From assembly GCF_000485595.1 (NCBI RefSeq), contig NW_014577260.1:29149-56002 (forward strand): a stretch of DNA of 26,854 nucleotides, given 5' to 3'. This document shows, piece by piece, positions 12,151-22,132 of the stretch. The position numbers were made by a program, and so were the translations under genes. The notes under the pieces are model-generated. The model saw nothing but the letters and a program-made list of their open reading frames with translations. It searched no databases and was not told the origin of the DNA. Every line of letters starts with the position of its first letter. Position 1 is the stretch's first letter. This DNA is from Priapulus caudatus. Taxonomy: Eukaryota; Priapulida; Priapulimorpha; Priapulimorphida; Priapulidae.

Positions 12151-12171
12151 CAAAAACGCAGAAAATGCATC

Positions 12172-12180
12172 GCATCGGCC
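12172..12180. repeat. GCATCGGCC 9-mer, copy 1 (target-duplication-like)
   Basis: First of three identical 9-mers (12172, 12266, 12382) that bracket two short foldback elements. Confidence 0.7.
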
Positions 12181-12265
12181 CAAACTCCACGACAGTATGC
12201 GCTCTCGCTCATGGGCTCAATCTACGAGTATCCTGAGTGTACGAAGGTGCACTGCATGCAGTTTG
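12181..12265. mobile_element. Possible 85-bp foldback element between two GCATCGGCC copies
   Basis: The ends are short imperfect inverted repeats: CAAACTCCACG at the left and the complement of CAAACTGCATG at the right, 9 of 11 matching. The 9-mer flanks both sides. No coding capacity. The weak termini make this less certain than its neighbour. Confidence 0.4.
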
Positions 12266-12274
12266 GCATCGGCC

Positions 12275-12381
12275 TAGACTGGTACCCGGTCGACATGCAG
12301 TTCCACACGCTACACTAACAGCGTCAGTGTAGCGAAGGATACTTGCCGGAGTGAAGTGAGGGGCGAACGGGTACCAGTCTA
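12275..12381. mobile_element. 107-bp MITE with 14-bp TIRs and perfect 9-bp TSD
   Basis: Terminal inverted repeats TAGACTGGTACCCG (12275-12288) and its exact complement (12368-12381) are flanked by GCATCGGCC on each side (12266-12274 and 12382-12390). An inner hairpin, CGCTACACT...AGTGTAGCG with a 9-nt loop, lies near the middle. A 9-bp duplication is typical of Mutator-like elements and is also seen in Merlin-type elements, so the superfamily is open. It is non-coding and therefore non-autonomous. Confidence 0.75.
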
Positions 12382-12390
12382 GCATCGGCC
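12382..12390. repeat. GCATCGGCC 9-mer, copy 3 (right TSD)
   Basis: Exact match to the copies at 12172 and 12266. It directly abuts the right terminal repeat of the 107-bp MITE. Confidence 0.75.
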
Positions 12391-12750
12391 GGGTCATTTC
12401 ATTATTTACGAAAAGTAAACCAGTCGGTATAGGAACTGGTCAAGCGGTAACGCCCCATTCATGCCCATCAACGAAAGAAGCGGGGCTTATTCTGATTACG
12501 GAGATGCGAAAATGCAACAAAAGTACGTAGCGCAATGCGCTAAACTGCGTGTTATTTTCGTTTTTGTGCCAAACTCTATCGTAGGAAACCGTTCTAGCTT
12601 GCAGAATGCCCTAGTTCCTGAGATCGGCGATTTCGTACTGTGATGGGTCCCCACCTATAAAAATGTATAAGGGAGGTGCGGCATAGGCTGTGATTGGAGG
12701 ACAGAAAGTGTCAATCCTCGGCTCGCCTCGGCATCATGGCCGCATCACGT
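12391..12750. other. Unique DNA, no gene seen
   Basis: Mixed sequence with a TATAAAAA string at about 12656 and an ATTGG (reverse CCAAT) at about 12694. Their order and spacing do not define a promoter. A 60-codon frame at 12461-12643 shows no domain. Confidence 0.5.
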
Positions 12751-12799
12751 CGAGTATATATGGTCTTCCTTGATTATCACAGTTAATTTCGTACAGTTC
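12751..12799. repeat. Orphan unit of the 50-bp repeat
   Basis: Begins CGAGTATATATGGTCTTCC and continues with TTGAT..TCACAGTTAAT and GTACAG. It matches the 11191-11443 units in the same orientation but lies 1.3 kb away, beyond the LINE relic and the foldback elements. Confidence 0.85.
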
Positions 12800-14143
12800 G
12801 GCCGGTTGATGTCTTCCGCCCCAGCGGTCCGTAAGTTACACGGGTTTTGCCGCTATCGTACATGCTCCACACGATACGATGGTTTGCGTGAGACATTAAC
12901 AGCGGCACACTGCCAAAACCTATAGCGATGGATTGCTGCGGTTTATGAAATCTTATGGTATAAAGTTCTAGCTGAGTAAAATACGAGCCTTCCGCGCGTT
13001 TTCATCACTCGTCTGCGCGACCACGTGTCGCCACCGAACGCCATTTTGCTTCTCGCGTGAAAATGAACGCTGCTTCTGCCGTTAAGCGGCTTGCGCTCGT
13101 AGTTTTTCGCGCCTTGCCTACGGAAGCGTCGACTCGTAGATAGGTAATCCATCCGAGCAATTTCCGCGTTAACGCGCGCCTCGATTCTTCTTATTAACTA
13201 CCCCGATGGAGAGAAGAGAAAAATCGTATTTCGTCGCTGCCATGTCTAAATGCGTCGGTTGACGTACGTGCGCACTGACATGGTTGCCGACAAGGTGGGC
13301 GTGCAGCCCCGAGCCGCGCTAGACTTGTCGGCGCCGGCCGTCAACGAGTGAAACTGCATAATTTACAACCGTGTATTTAGAAGCACGTGGGGACATAATA
13401 GACGTGCGTGAAAAAGAAAGGGACTGGCCCGTCTCTACGGGACGCAGATCTATTGAACCACTCCTTGTGGGTTTGATGCTCCGATTCTCACTTTGATGCT
13501 CATTTTGCAATAAGGTTCGCGGTGAAATATTTAGAAACAGGTGCTTAGAAGTCACGGAGAATCATTGCGACGAAATTTCAATTTATCTATACATCCGATC
13601 TCTTTTTGCGATAACCGCGGCTTTGTTTAAATTGCCGTAAGCCCTAAGCGACTTCTGCTGTGCGACAGAGAATGAGATTAAAATCCGGATGGACTTTCCG
13701 AAGCGCGGATTTCCGCGCAAATTTGCACACGTCAGCGATGGCACATATGCGGTAATGTCACGCGCACGATGACGTCATCGGCGTAGGCACAGACATCTTC
13801 GAGGGGGGCGCCGCAGACCGTGGAGTTACGAGGACCGCTGTGCACGCTCGAGCTGATTTTGAAAACTCACGAATCACGAATTTAGACTTTACGTTTCATT
13901 GTTTTGCTTGTTTTTTTTTGGCGCACCGCGCAGCTGCTCGGGCGGCGAGCTCTCGGCGGGCTTTAGAGAGTAATTACAGTGCTAGCGCAGCGGCCGCCGG
14001 CGCTTAATGTCTTCGGAGAATTGCCACCTGTAGTCGCGGAGATTGTCGTGCTTCTCTCGCGAGCGTTCAGGTAATGGCGCAGTTCTTAGAATAATCACCG
14101 GCTATTTTCTAACGAACAAATTCTCGACGGGTTTTACCGCGTC

Positions 14144-14145
<2 letters not shown>
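12800..14145. other. CpG-rich unique DNA, no gene called
   Basis: Frequent CpG, especially 12950-13360 and 13700-14070, in contrast to the repeats around it. Several short frames on both strands (longest about 78 codons) have no recognisable domain. A possible splice-donor-like string, TTCAG|GTAATG, occurs at about 14070. This may be a promoter or first-exon region of an unseen gene, but the sequence alone does not establish that. Confidence 0.4.
13767..13780. promoter_or_regulatory. Perfect palindromic CRE (CREB/ATF-type site)
   Basis: CGATGACGTCATCG is a 14-bp perfect palindrome containing the full TGACGTCA consensus of CREB/ATF bZIP proteins. It sits in CpG-rich unique DNA. Occupancy and target gene are unknown. 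Confidence 0.4.

Positions 14146-14220
<75 letters not shown>
14146..14220. repeat. (TG)n microsatellite, left of the gap
   Basis: Pure TG up to an assembly gap. The true array length is unknown. Confidence 0.97.
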
Positions 14221-14230
14221 NNNNNNNNNN
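14221..14230. other. Assembly gap, 10 N
   Basis: Ten N inside a TG array. The number is likely a placeholder, so the real size may differ. Confidence 0.97.
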
Positions 14231-14330
<100 letters not shown>

Positions 14331-14365
14331 CCCACGTGTCAGTCGTAGAGCGTCATTCTCATCTG

Positions 14366-14640
14366 CCGTGTACACTCTTACCTGTGTCTGTCGTGTGGTA
14401 TACACGTGCGTGTGTCGTTGCTATACCTTTAATTGTGCCTTTTGTTATAAACCCGGGTTACACCCATTACCTGTATATCTTCTGCTATGCAAACGTGTAT
14501 CGCCTGTTATAAATATGTGTATAGAAAAGCTCGTGTGTTCTACGTATAGCAGGCACGTGTGATCGTATAGTGTGACCAGGTTCGTTTGTACAACAGATAC
14601 GTGTGCTATTGCCCTTAAACCAAATACAGTATATTGTACT
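14366..14640. repeat. Degenerate ~20-bp minisatellite, left block
   Basis: Loosely repeated units such as GTTATAAATATGTGT, GCTATACC, GCTATGCAAACGTGTATCGC and GTATAGCAGGCACGTGTG. They match the clearer block at 15425-15720. Confidence 0.65.
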
Positions 14641-15424
14641 ACAACCAAAGAATCATTTTAGTTACTCTATTCTTTAATGAACAACATCAGCATGGTAATC
14701 AGATACAATCATAGGTGGCACGCAGGCCAATAGTCAAGTACGCGTTACAAGTCATTCATATCTTACGACCTATAAGCAGCAGGCAGGTCCTCAGTCAGTC
14801 GGCAGAGTCCGGCGGCAACGGTGGCAGCGAGCAGCAAGAGCGAGAGCGCAGTATTGGTGGTTACAGCGTCGAGAACTGTTAGCACCGTGGAACTGTGTCT
14901 GTCTTTCTGTCCAAATCGGTCGGTATTTGTGCTTCTGGAGGTATGCGTGGCCCGAGCGTGGTCAAGGCCTTAATTGTTGACGATGGTGGTGCAAGACATG
15001 TCGTCATCTCCAACATTTTTATAGGTGACTGAAAGTGAGAAGCTGTGGATGCTTCTTGAATTCGGCGAAACAGTGGCAGAAGCTTTTCGAAGTCATTGAG
15101 TGTGGTGTGGGAATCGCGGTAGTTCGATTCATGTTCTCATAGTTCACATAGTTCACATTTGTCGGCGGCGTTCGTTGTTTGTTCTTCCTGAGTCGGCATG
15201 CGACATCAAACTGTGATGTCCTTCTATAGCTACTAAACTGTCACTCTGCCGTCGTGGGTGATAACTTTTACTCGTGTTCCAGAGACTCAGTTTCTCGGGA
15301 TGGCTGCCTGGCGTCCTTCGCTTGTTGCCTTGGCTGCTACTAAAATAACATATGACGTGATCTGCTTACGTTAAACGACCCGTGTCGCTAAGTTTTATAC
15401 TAGGTTAAATAATTCCATATCTAC
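14641..15424. other. Unique 0.78-kb segment between two minisatellite blocks
   Basis: Not repeat-like. An 85-codon stretch on the minus strand, between stops at 15139-15137 and 14881-14879, is open and hydrophilic, but it lacks an early ATG and any domain I know. Short direct repeats of ATAGTTCACAT occur at about 15140-15160. This could be an insertion that split one array, such as an LTR or transposon remnant, but no termini or target duplication were found. Confidence 0.45.
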
Positions 15425-15720
15425 GTCATTACATGTGTCGCCTATAGCCGCTATAAATATGTGTCGCCTGATTTAAATATGTGTCGCCTAACCGCTATAA
15501 ATATGTGTCGACGGCTACAAATGTGTGATTTTTCGCTATACCTGTGTGCCGACCATACCTGTATATTACCTGTTACGTGTGTGTGCCGCCTGCTATACGT
15601 GTGTGTCGTCGCCATATCTGTTTATCGTCTGCTATAAATGTGTGTATTTTGCTATAACTGTGCGGCAATCGTGCCTAGCTGTATATTGCCTGCTATACAT
15701 GTGTGCTAGCTACTATACTC
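15425..15720. repeat. ~20-bp minisatellite, right block (GCTATAAATGTGTGTCGCCT-like)
   Basis: About 14 units of 18-22 bp with consensus close to GCTATAAATGTGTGTCGCCT. The clearest are GCTATAAATATGTGTCGCCT at about 15451 and its neighbours. Many units contain TATAAAT. Divergence is high, so the array is old. Confidence 0.85.
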
Positions 15721-16636
15721 TCACTCTCATGTCCTCTACCCCGCTATGTTGTCTCAAACCCGGCTGATTTCGCGTCGCGATGAACATTTTATGCATTTCC
15801 GCGATTTATTTCCCGTTGATTGCGTACGTCTCCACAGAGCAACAACAATTGTTGAAAAACTACAGCTGTGTGGTTTTTACGAAGACCGCTGACATTTTTA
15901 TCTACAGACGTATCTGCTATATATCTGTTATATTCTTCTCCAAATTGGCCCAGTAGTTTAGATTGCGCGCTTGTGATGTTGATGTTAGATTTCGATTTCG
16001 AGTAAAAGCATGGATTTGACGGAGCTCGCTTTACAAAACAGACAATCATAAACAAATCCGCTCCGATGTGTCCGTTTCTTTTTTATTTGCAATACCCGCG
16101 AGGTTCGCATGGCAAAATTTCCCTTTGCGGTACGTGTCTCTTTACGGTGTGTATTTGCGTATAAAAACGTAACTTCTCGTCATATTCGCATGCTCCCTGC
16201 TCCGTTTATAGCCGTGGCAATTTGAAGCGGTAAGAGTTCGTACGCATTCGCTTCAGAGACAGACACTATATGTTCGGTCGTCGATAGGGGTTCACCGCAG
16301 AGTGACGCCGACTCCTGAACATGAAAGCTGCTTTCTGTCTATCCTCGCTCTCTCTCTCCCTCTCCGTTTGTTTATAAACAGTCCGCGCGGCAGATGCACG
16401 AAGTGTGTGGCTCTCGGAAACAGTTTTTACTCGCAAACCGTACTGAGTGCCCCTGTCGAGTCACGCCGGGGCTCTTTGATGTGCGTCCGCCGGCCCGGCC
16501 ACGTGACGGGGTTTTACGCGAAATGGTGGCGGGGAAATGTGGCAGCGTGCCCTCCTTGTTTATGATCGCAATCATAGTGATAGCGCATCACGTCTAATAG
16601 TGAGTTGCGTAATGTTTTTACCCTTTGGGGAATCCA
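15721..16636. other. Unique DNA, no gene seen
   Basis: Mixed sequence with the 12-bp palindrome CAACAATTGTTG at 15844-15855 and moderately CpG-rich DNA at 16380-16520. Short frames have no recognised domain. Confidence 0.5.
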
Positions 16637-16868
16637 GAGAAGGAGAGAGGGGAGAGAGAGAGCGGGGCAGACAGAGAGGCAGAGAGCGAGAGCGGGGCAG
16701 ACAGAGAGGCAGAGAGAGAGAGAGAGATAGAGCGAGAGAGAGCGCGAAAGAGAGAGGGAGGGAGAGAGAGCCGACAGAGATCGAGGGAGGGAGAGAGAGG
16801 GGAAGAGAGTGAAAGAAAGAGAGAAAGAGAGAGAGAGGGAGAGCGAGAGAGAGAGAGAGAGGGGCGAG
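16637..16868. repeat. Purine tract (GA-rich) with a 30-bp duplication
   Basis: The + strand is almost wholly purine with scattered C/T. AGCGGGGCAGACAGAGAGGC occurs at 16661-16680 and again at 16691-16710, which shows local 30-bp tandem duplication. Minus-strand frames up to 267 codons read as Ser/Leu/Pro runs and are spurious. Confidence 0.9.
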
Positions 16869-17034
16869 GCGAAGAGTACGGGAATAAAAATCTGCTCCCA
16901 TCTACGATTCCTCGTTGCTTTCGGTCCGTCATCGTGTTTATCATCGCGTTTACCCTGCGTGCGACGTAGGATCAACGTTGTACGCACGCATATATACGTA
17001 TATATATCTTCTCTCTCTGCGTGTGCGTGCGTGA

Positions 17035-17215
17035 AACAGACAGAGAAAGGTAGAGAGCGCGCACGAGGGCGAGCAAACCAGAGAATGGGCGGGAATGAGA
17101 AAACGAGCGAGAAAGAGAGAGGGGGAGCGCGCGCGCGAGAGAGAGAGAGAGGGAGAAGGTAAGACAGAAGGGGACGAAGGACGTGGGAAGAGAGGGGAGG
17201 GAGAGCATGATACGT
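17035..17215. repeat. Second purine tract (GA-rich)
   Basis: Purine-rich sequence with a GCGCGCGCG core near 17128. Separated from the first tract by unique DNA at 16869-17034. Confidence 0.85.
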
Positions 17216-17544
17216 AGAGTAGTATCTCACACGTTCTCTGTTAAGTGTTGTTAGGTGAATAATGTTATTCATAATGAAATCGCTCGCCGCTCCCGTGTAT
17301 TTTTTTCGCTGGTGCATACGTTATTGATATAATTGGTCTGTCTTTAGTCAGTGACCCACTCACTCAATTCTAAGCTAGCCCTCGAAAGTCAATCATTGTA
17401 AACTTCCTTTTCAAACGCTTTTAATTTAAATATTGATTTTTCAATTACATGTTCGTATTCAAGCGAGATCCCCGTCTCCCTTTCACTTCAAAATATTATT
17501 CTCTGGTTGGGTTTCCATGTGTAGACGAAATATCGCCCGTAAAA

Positions 17545-17675
17545 TTCTAATTCCTATTTTCAAACTTAATTGTAGGTTTTTTTACTTTCGTCTTTTGTTA
17601 CTTAAATTTCTATTTCATACTGGATTTCAGCTTTCAGCCCAATTTCCGCTTTTTAACTTAATTTCCATTTTGCCA
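17545..17675 (-). repeat. Degenerate 18-20 bp minisatellite, inverted block
   Basis: Contains TTTTCAAACTTAATT, CTTAAATTTC and TTTTTAACTTAATTTCCATT. These are reverse complements of units in 18530-18845. Only a few weak units. Confidence 0.55.
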
Positions 17676-17785
17676 GAATTAAAGCATGTCACGCATACAC
17701 ACGCGCGCATCTAGACAATGTAGTTATTTTCAATTAATGGTAGCAGTGGCTGTCGAATGTTTTTAGTGGCTGTCTTTATAGTATG

Positions 17786-17818
17786 AGTGCGCGCGTGCGT
17801 GCGTGCGTGCGTACGCAC
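17786..17818. repeat. (GCGT)n short alternating repeat
   Basis: GCGC/GTGC tetranucleotides ending in a GTACGCAC self-complementary stretch. Z-DNA-prone. Confidence 0.8.
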
Positions 17819-18153
17819 GATAGTACTCACGCAACGTATATGCGTATATCCATATATGCTGTAGTGAGGCGAATGAGAAAATGTGCGTAAGAGGGCATAC
17901 TGGCTTTTTGTATATCAACAGAAATCGTAAACAAGATACGCAAAGCTATACCGATCGCGGCATCTCATAATTGATTCGGATTCCAGACTTACGTTTGAGA
18001 TTATTACCCATAATTCTAGATCATGCATCACCTATGATTAAGGCGAGGGCCAAAGTGACAATGAAGCTAAAGGCAACAATGGGTCGAGTCTGTACTTACT
18101 TATCGATATATGCAATTTCGTTAAAAATAACGAGACTGGGGGAGGGCCCAACG

Positions 18154-18156
<3 letters not shown>
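17819..18156. other. Unique DNA, no gene seen
   Basis: Mixed sequence between the GCGT run and the (AT)n run. Nothing recognisable. Confidence 0.5.

Positions 18157-18215
<59 letters not shown>
18157..18215. repeat. (AT)n microsatellite
   Basis: Uninterrupted AT of about 59 bp. Confidence 0.97.
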
Positions 18216-18218
<3 letters not shown>

Positions 18219-18529
18219 TCGTTCACTAGTTTCTCCCGACTTTACATTTGCATCAGAGTTCTCCAATTAGATTGCAAATACAGCTCTTTTGTGTGTGAAC
18301 ATATATGCCACTTCTTAGGCCTAATTACTGCGTTAGAGGGTGTGTGCGAGAACGAATCGCGAACTCTAAAGGGAATTACAGTCACGAATTCGCCTGTACC
18401 GCTGTTCGTTTCAACATTTTTATGACATGTCTACGTGCGCGCCTGAACTCACAAATGTCCAGTGGAGTCACGCGGCAATAGTTTTGGGTCACAATTAAAA
18501 CAGTAACATAGCCAGTCCGTGTAATTTTC

Positions 18530-18845
18530 ACTAATGTAAAAGGAATTTGAGAATGGGAACTAAAGTTAGAACGGATTTGAGTTTGAAAACTGCTATTACG
18601 TTGGAAGACGGGGATTTTGTTATAACAATTGTAATTCGGTTGATGCATCGAGATATAGTTAATGATTCCAAGAGCTTCAAGTATTTAGAAATGCGGTAAA
18701 TATGTAATGAGTATAATACCAATAATTGAATAATTTAATTCTAGTTTAAAAACGCGAAATGTGTTTGAAAGCAGGGTTCGCGTAATATTGGATTCCTATC
18801 GTAATTTAATTTGAAAACGGAAATTAAGTTTAAAAATAGAAATCC
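18530..18845 (+). repeat. Degenerate 18-20 bp minisatellite, direct block
   Basis: Repeated units of form TTTGAAAACGGAAATTAAG, TTTAAAAATAGAAATCC and TTTGAGAATGGGAACTAAAG. Period is about 18-19 bp. It is the opposite-strand partner of 17545-17675. Confidence 0.65.
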
Positions 18846-19505
18846 ACTGTAATGCTATTGAAGTTTTAAACATCAACAAACATCGCATTAAATGCGATTC
18901 CCATTTCGAATACTTTTTAAGTAAAACTTTTTTTTAAATAATAATATTAGCGACGACATGTTGTATAGATGACTCTCTTATACGTACATCATCCTACGTG
19001 CAGACGGCATTTTCGTTTCTTGGCGAAATTAATTACTTTATCACGTGAGGATACGTGGTTTTGTTGTTTGTTTATAATGGATTACGTTCCTAAAATAGAA
19101 CTAAATGAGTTAAAACGGCCCGGCAAAACGAGCCGCCTTTCATCTTTTAAGGGGGTTCCCTTTTTTTCCCGTATCACCTGTTAGAGAAATTACTAAGAGT
19201 CTTATTGAACCCGATAGCATCGTCCGACATCTCATTCACTATTACCCGACAGCGAGTCCAGCTTTGATGCTTAGTTTCTGCGGATAACTGAACTCACTCT
19301 CGAACAAAGACTAATTACGAAACTCCATAACTAAACGCCTATCCGGATTCAGAAAACACCTGTTAATATACGGCGCATGACGGGCGATACCTTAACCCAA
19401 TTCGTCACCATAAATTGTTCCCCCGTCGCGGCGTGTTTGAACCTGCCGCCCACGTAAGCTTTAAGCCGAGCGCGGCGGATGTTTCCGTCAGTGATTTGCC
19501 CCTAA
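18846..19505. other. Unique DNA, no gene seen
   Basis: Mixed sequence, CpG-richer towards 19420-19560. The ORF-like stretch at 18969-19184 shows no domain. Confidence 0.5.
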
Positions 19506-19615
19506 TTACCGTCGACGTGTCGGTAAATTATTGATGTTACGCGGAGACGGGCTGCGTGAGCCTCGCTTGGGTGCTGCAATGGCGGCCATCTTGAATCCGC
19601 AGTGAATTATGGGTA
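19506..19615 (-). promoter_or_regulatory. Possible minus-strand promoter/first-exon motif cluster (STAF-like, YY1-like, ATG)
   Basis: On the minus strand TACCCATAATTCACTG (19615-19600) resembles the ZNF143/STAF site. Next comes AAGATGGCCGCC (19592-19581), which resembles the YY1/Pho site, and its ATG (19589-19587) has a favourable context. The ATG opens only 27 codons to a stop at 19508-19506, rich in Ala, Arg, Ser and Pro. In animals YY1-type sites can overlap start codons near promoters. Here it is inference from motifs only. Confidence 0.25.
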
Positions 19616-19646
19616 GCAGTATTAATATTCAATCATGGGTGTCATG

Positions 19647-19728
19647 CACTGATCTCAGTACACTAACTTGGTATATAGTTAGTATAAAGTTAAGTATAAA
19701 GTATGAAGTTAGTATATAGAGATCAGTG
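19647..19728. mobile_element. 82-bp foldback element
   Basis: Ends CACTGATCTC (19647-19656) and its exact complement (19719-19728) extend to 23-bp arms with three mismatches (both contain ACTAACTT). Flanks GTGTCATG and GTGGAATG match at 6 of 8 positions, possibly a decayed 8-bp duplication. The interior has short AGTTAGTATA repeats. It is probably a small MITE but could be a local repeat hairpin. Confidence 0.5.
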
Positions 19729-19937
19729 GTGGAATGCGGGGCTAACTACGCAGTCGGACTAGGTGGCTATCATATGGCTATAGCTACTATAGGCCGGGTA
19801 ATCAGAGAAACATGTTACTGTTAATCGTGCCCCCGCATTAAGTGAAGACCTTAATGGCCATTTGTATTAGGACTAGAGTTAGGGTTACCTAACCTTATGT
19901 GCTCGGCCACCATAATGTAAAGCAAAAAAATGAAATT
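19729..19937. other. Unique DNA, no gene seen
   Basis: Contains a GTTAGGGTTACCTAACC string at about 19868, telomere-like only by resemblance and not repeated. Confidence 0.5.
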
Positions 19938-19939
19938 TA

Positions 19940-20010
19940 CGTACTATTCGGGTACTATAGTGCTATTATGTACTATAGTGCTATTATGTACTATTACGTG
20001 CTATTCGGGT
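19940..20010. repeat. 18-bp minisatellite (TACTATAGTGCTATTATG)
   Basis: Two perfect adjacent copies of TACTATAGTGCTATTATG (from about 19953), flanked on both sides by partial relatives containing CTATTCGGGTA. Confidence 0.9.
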
Positions 20011-20780
20011 ATCAAATTACCACGTGTGCAACCGACAGTCTTAAAAGGAGCAACATAATAAGTTTGAGTACATCTTAGTGCGCTGTTGAATCGGGAGGGG
20101 GGGGGGTCAGTCGATAGAATTACGAGTGGCGAAATGATATAGAATAGAGAAGAATATATTTCAATTGCATTTACAATGGTTAAATATTCATTAATAATGT
20201 TATGAAACATATCAACATAATGTTGAAGAGAGTAGCGTGTGAAATTCTTCAGAAAAAATCGCGTGCGCCAATTTGTTAATGTCGTTGCATTGATAGTGTT
20301 AATTCATTCAGACGCTATCGCACACAGATGCGCTAGCGAAAACGTACGCCTATACGAATACATCATTCTTGCAAATCGTTTTCTCTACGATTGCCAGTTA
20401 CTATCAGTCGAATATCGATTATTAATTACTTCACCACACATTCGAATGAAGATGGAGAAATCGTTGTGGCCTACATAATGACAAACTTCGAAATTTACTA
20501 AGAGCGAATAGATGTACCGAAAGGCAGTAGTTATTTCGTACAGTAACATTTAAACATATTTTTATACAGTAACATTTGCGTCAATTTCACTAAGTATTTC
20601 CATTGCAGAAATCAAAGGATTAATTTATTTTCGGGAAATTGGCGCTTACTAGGGTTGTGTGAGAATGTGGCTAAATTACGCGCGTAAAATTCTGATAATT
20701 CGAATCTTGTTTTTGAAAGATTGGTCACAAGCCACACGCACCGCGACAGAAGAGATGTGGTTTAGGGATAGATGATCTTC
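20011..20780. other. Unique DNA, no gene called
   Basis: Includes a run of ten G at 20097-20106. A 79-codon frame from a GTG at 20239 reads like a basic start followed by a hydrophobic stretch, but it has no ATG and no domain, so I do not call it. TACAGTAACATTT occurs twice, about 26 bp apart, near 20539 and 20565. Confidence 0.45.
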
Positions 20781-20999
<219 letters not shown>

Positions 21000-22132
21000 A
21001 AGAGTCAGCTAGCGTCTACACCTCCCTCCAGCTGCAACGTCTGTGATCGCAGCGTCTCGTAAATGAATGCATGTCGCCATGTTTCGAATGGATAGCGGCC
21101 ACACGCAGACATTGCGCTGTTTCCAAATACATTTGAGTGCCCTGGTGCTTACAGTTAGAAATCAGTCCATTACGGATAGACGAATATCCCCCATTGCAGT
21201 AACGCTCGTTTTGCCTGCTAATGTTGCGCTTTGTGTAAGCATTCCCTTCAACGTGTCGAAACAGATCTCATGTCTTATCCGCATAAACTCTTCGTGCATT
21301 TATGTGCGAACTGATTCGCGAAGCGTGAGAATTATTGCCTGCGCAAAGCGTTACGTACGACCTGTTATATGTTTATTTCGCTGATAAAACGTGACTTTAT
21401 ATGCATATCACACGGATGAAAGGTGTGAGATGGTATGAACCTAGTGCGCATGACACGTGTCCGTGGGGTAGGGGGTGCGCATGCGCATGTATCACAAGAA
21501 TCCATCTCTATGATTGTTTTTCTGCAGCCCCGTATGCAATCATAATGGTACAATACACTTACCACGGTGCAGCTTTGCAAGCTGAGATCTCCATAGAGAT
21601 TCGAATTTACAAGTAGTAAAACGTTTCCGTGTAAACATGTAGAATTGAATTGGCCGCCTGCGCCATTTTCTATGGCTGCTGTAAAATTCCATTTTGCACA
21701 TTTTAGGTAATAAGCCAATAGCTAACATTCATGTGTTGGCTGGGAGTTGAAAATTAAACCATAAAGCGTGAAACGTGATCAAGTATGAGTGTTTCTGCGC
21801 TAAAACATCATTGCATACCGAGTTGCAGATTTGCTCGCGAATATCCTTATGAGTAACGCTGCAATTTTACAACCGTTTGCGTCTTTGTTTGCATACCGAT
21901 AAACTCGGATTTCTTCTGCGAATATAACGTTTTTAATGTCGCTCGTTACGAAATGTCGCGTGTATGCTTTAGTATGTGTGTCCGTAGTCTTTACAAAATG
22001 GTATGACCGGTTATTAGCGTCTCTATTCTAGCATACAATATGTTGTATATTTGCAGGATTTTGTATAGAATTAATATATAATAAAATGTAAAATAAAAGG
22101 AAGCTATCTCGTCAGTTTTGCGATACGATGTA
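21000..22132. other. Unique DNA, no gene called
   Basis: An ATG-initiated frame of 105 codons on + (21067-21384) is the longest ATG frame here outside CpG-rich or simple-repeat DNA. Its product shows no domain, signal peptide or repeat I recognise, and the length is within chance. AT-rich from 21730 to 22100. Confidence 0.45.

Noticed and set aside
14879-15136. 85-codon open stretch on the minus strand
   Set aside because: No early start codon, no known domain, and not longer than chance.
16514-17317. 267-codon minus-strand frame
   Set aside because: Mostly Ser/Leu/Pro from a purine tract, with overlapping open frames. Repeat artefact.
19860-19885. Telomere-like GTTAGGGTTA
   Set aside because: A single occurrence with no tandem repetition.
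20239-20478. 79-codon frame with a signal-peptide-like start
   Set aside because: Starts on GTG with no ATG. The hydrophobic stretch is short and no mature domain is recognisable.
21067-21384. 105-codon ATG frame in unique DNA
   Set aside because: Length within chance, no motif or homology recognised, no splice or promoter context.
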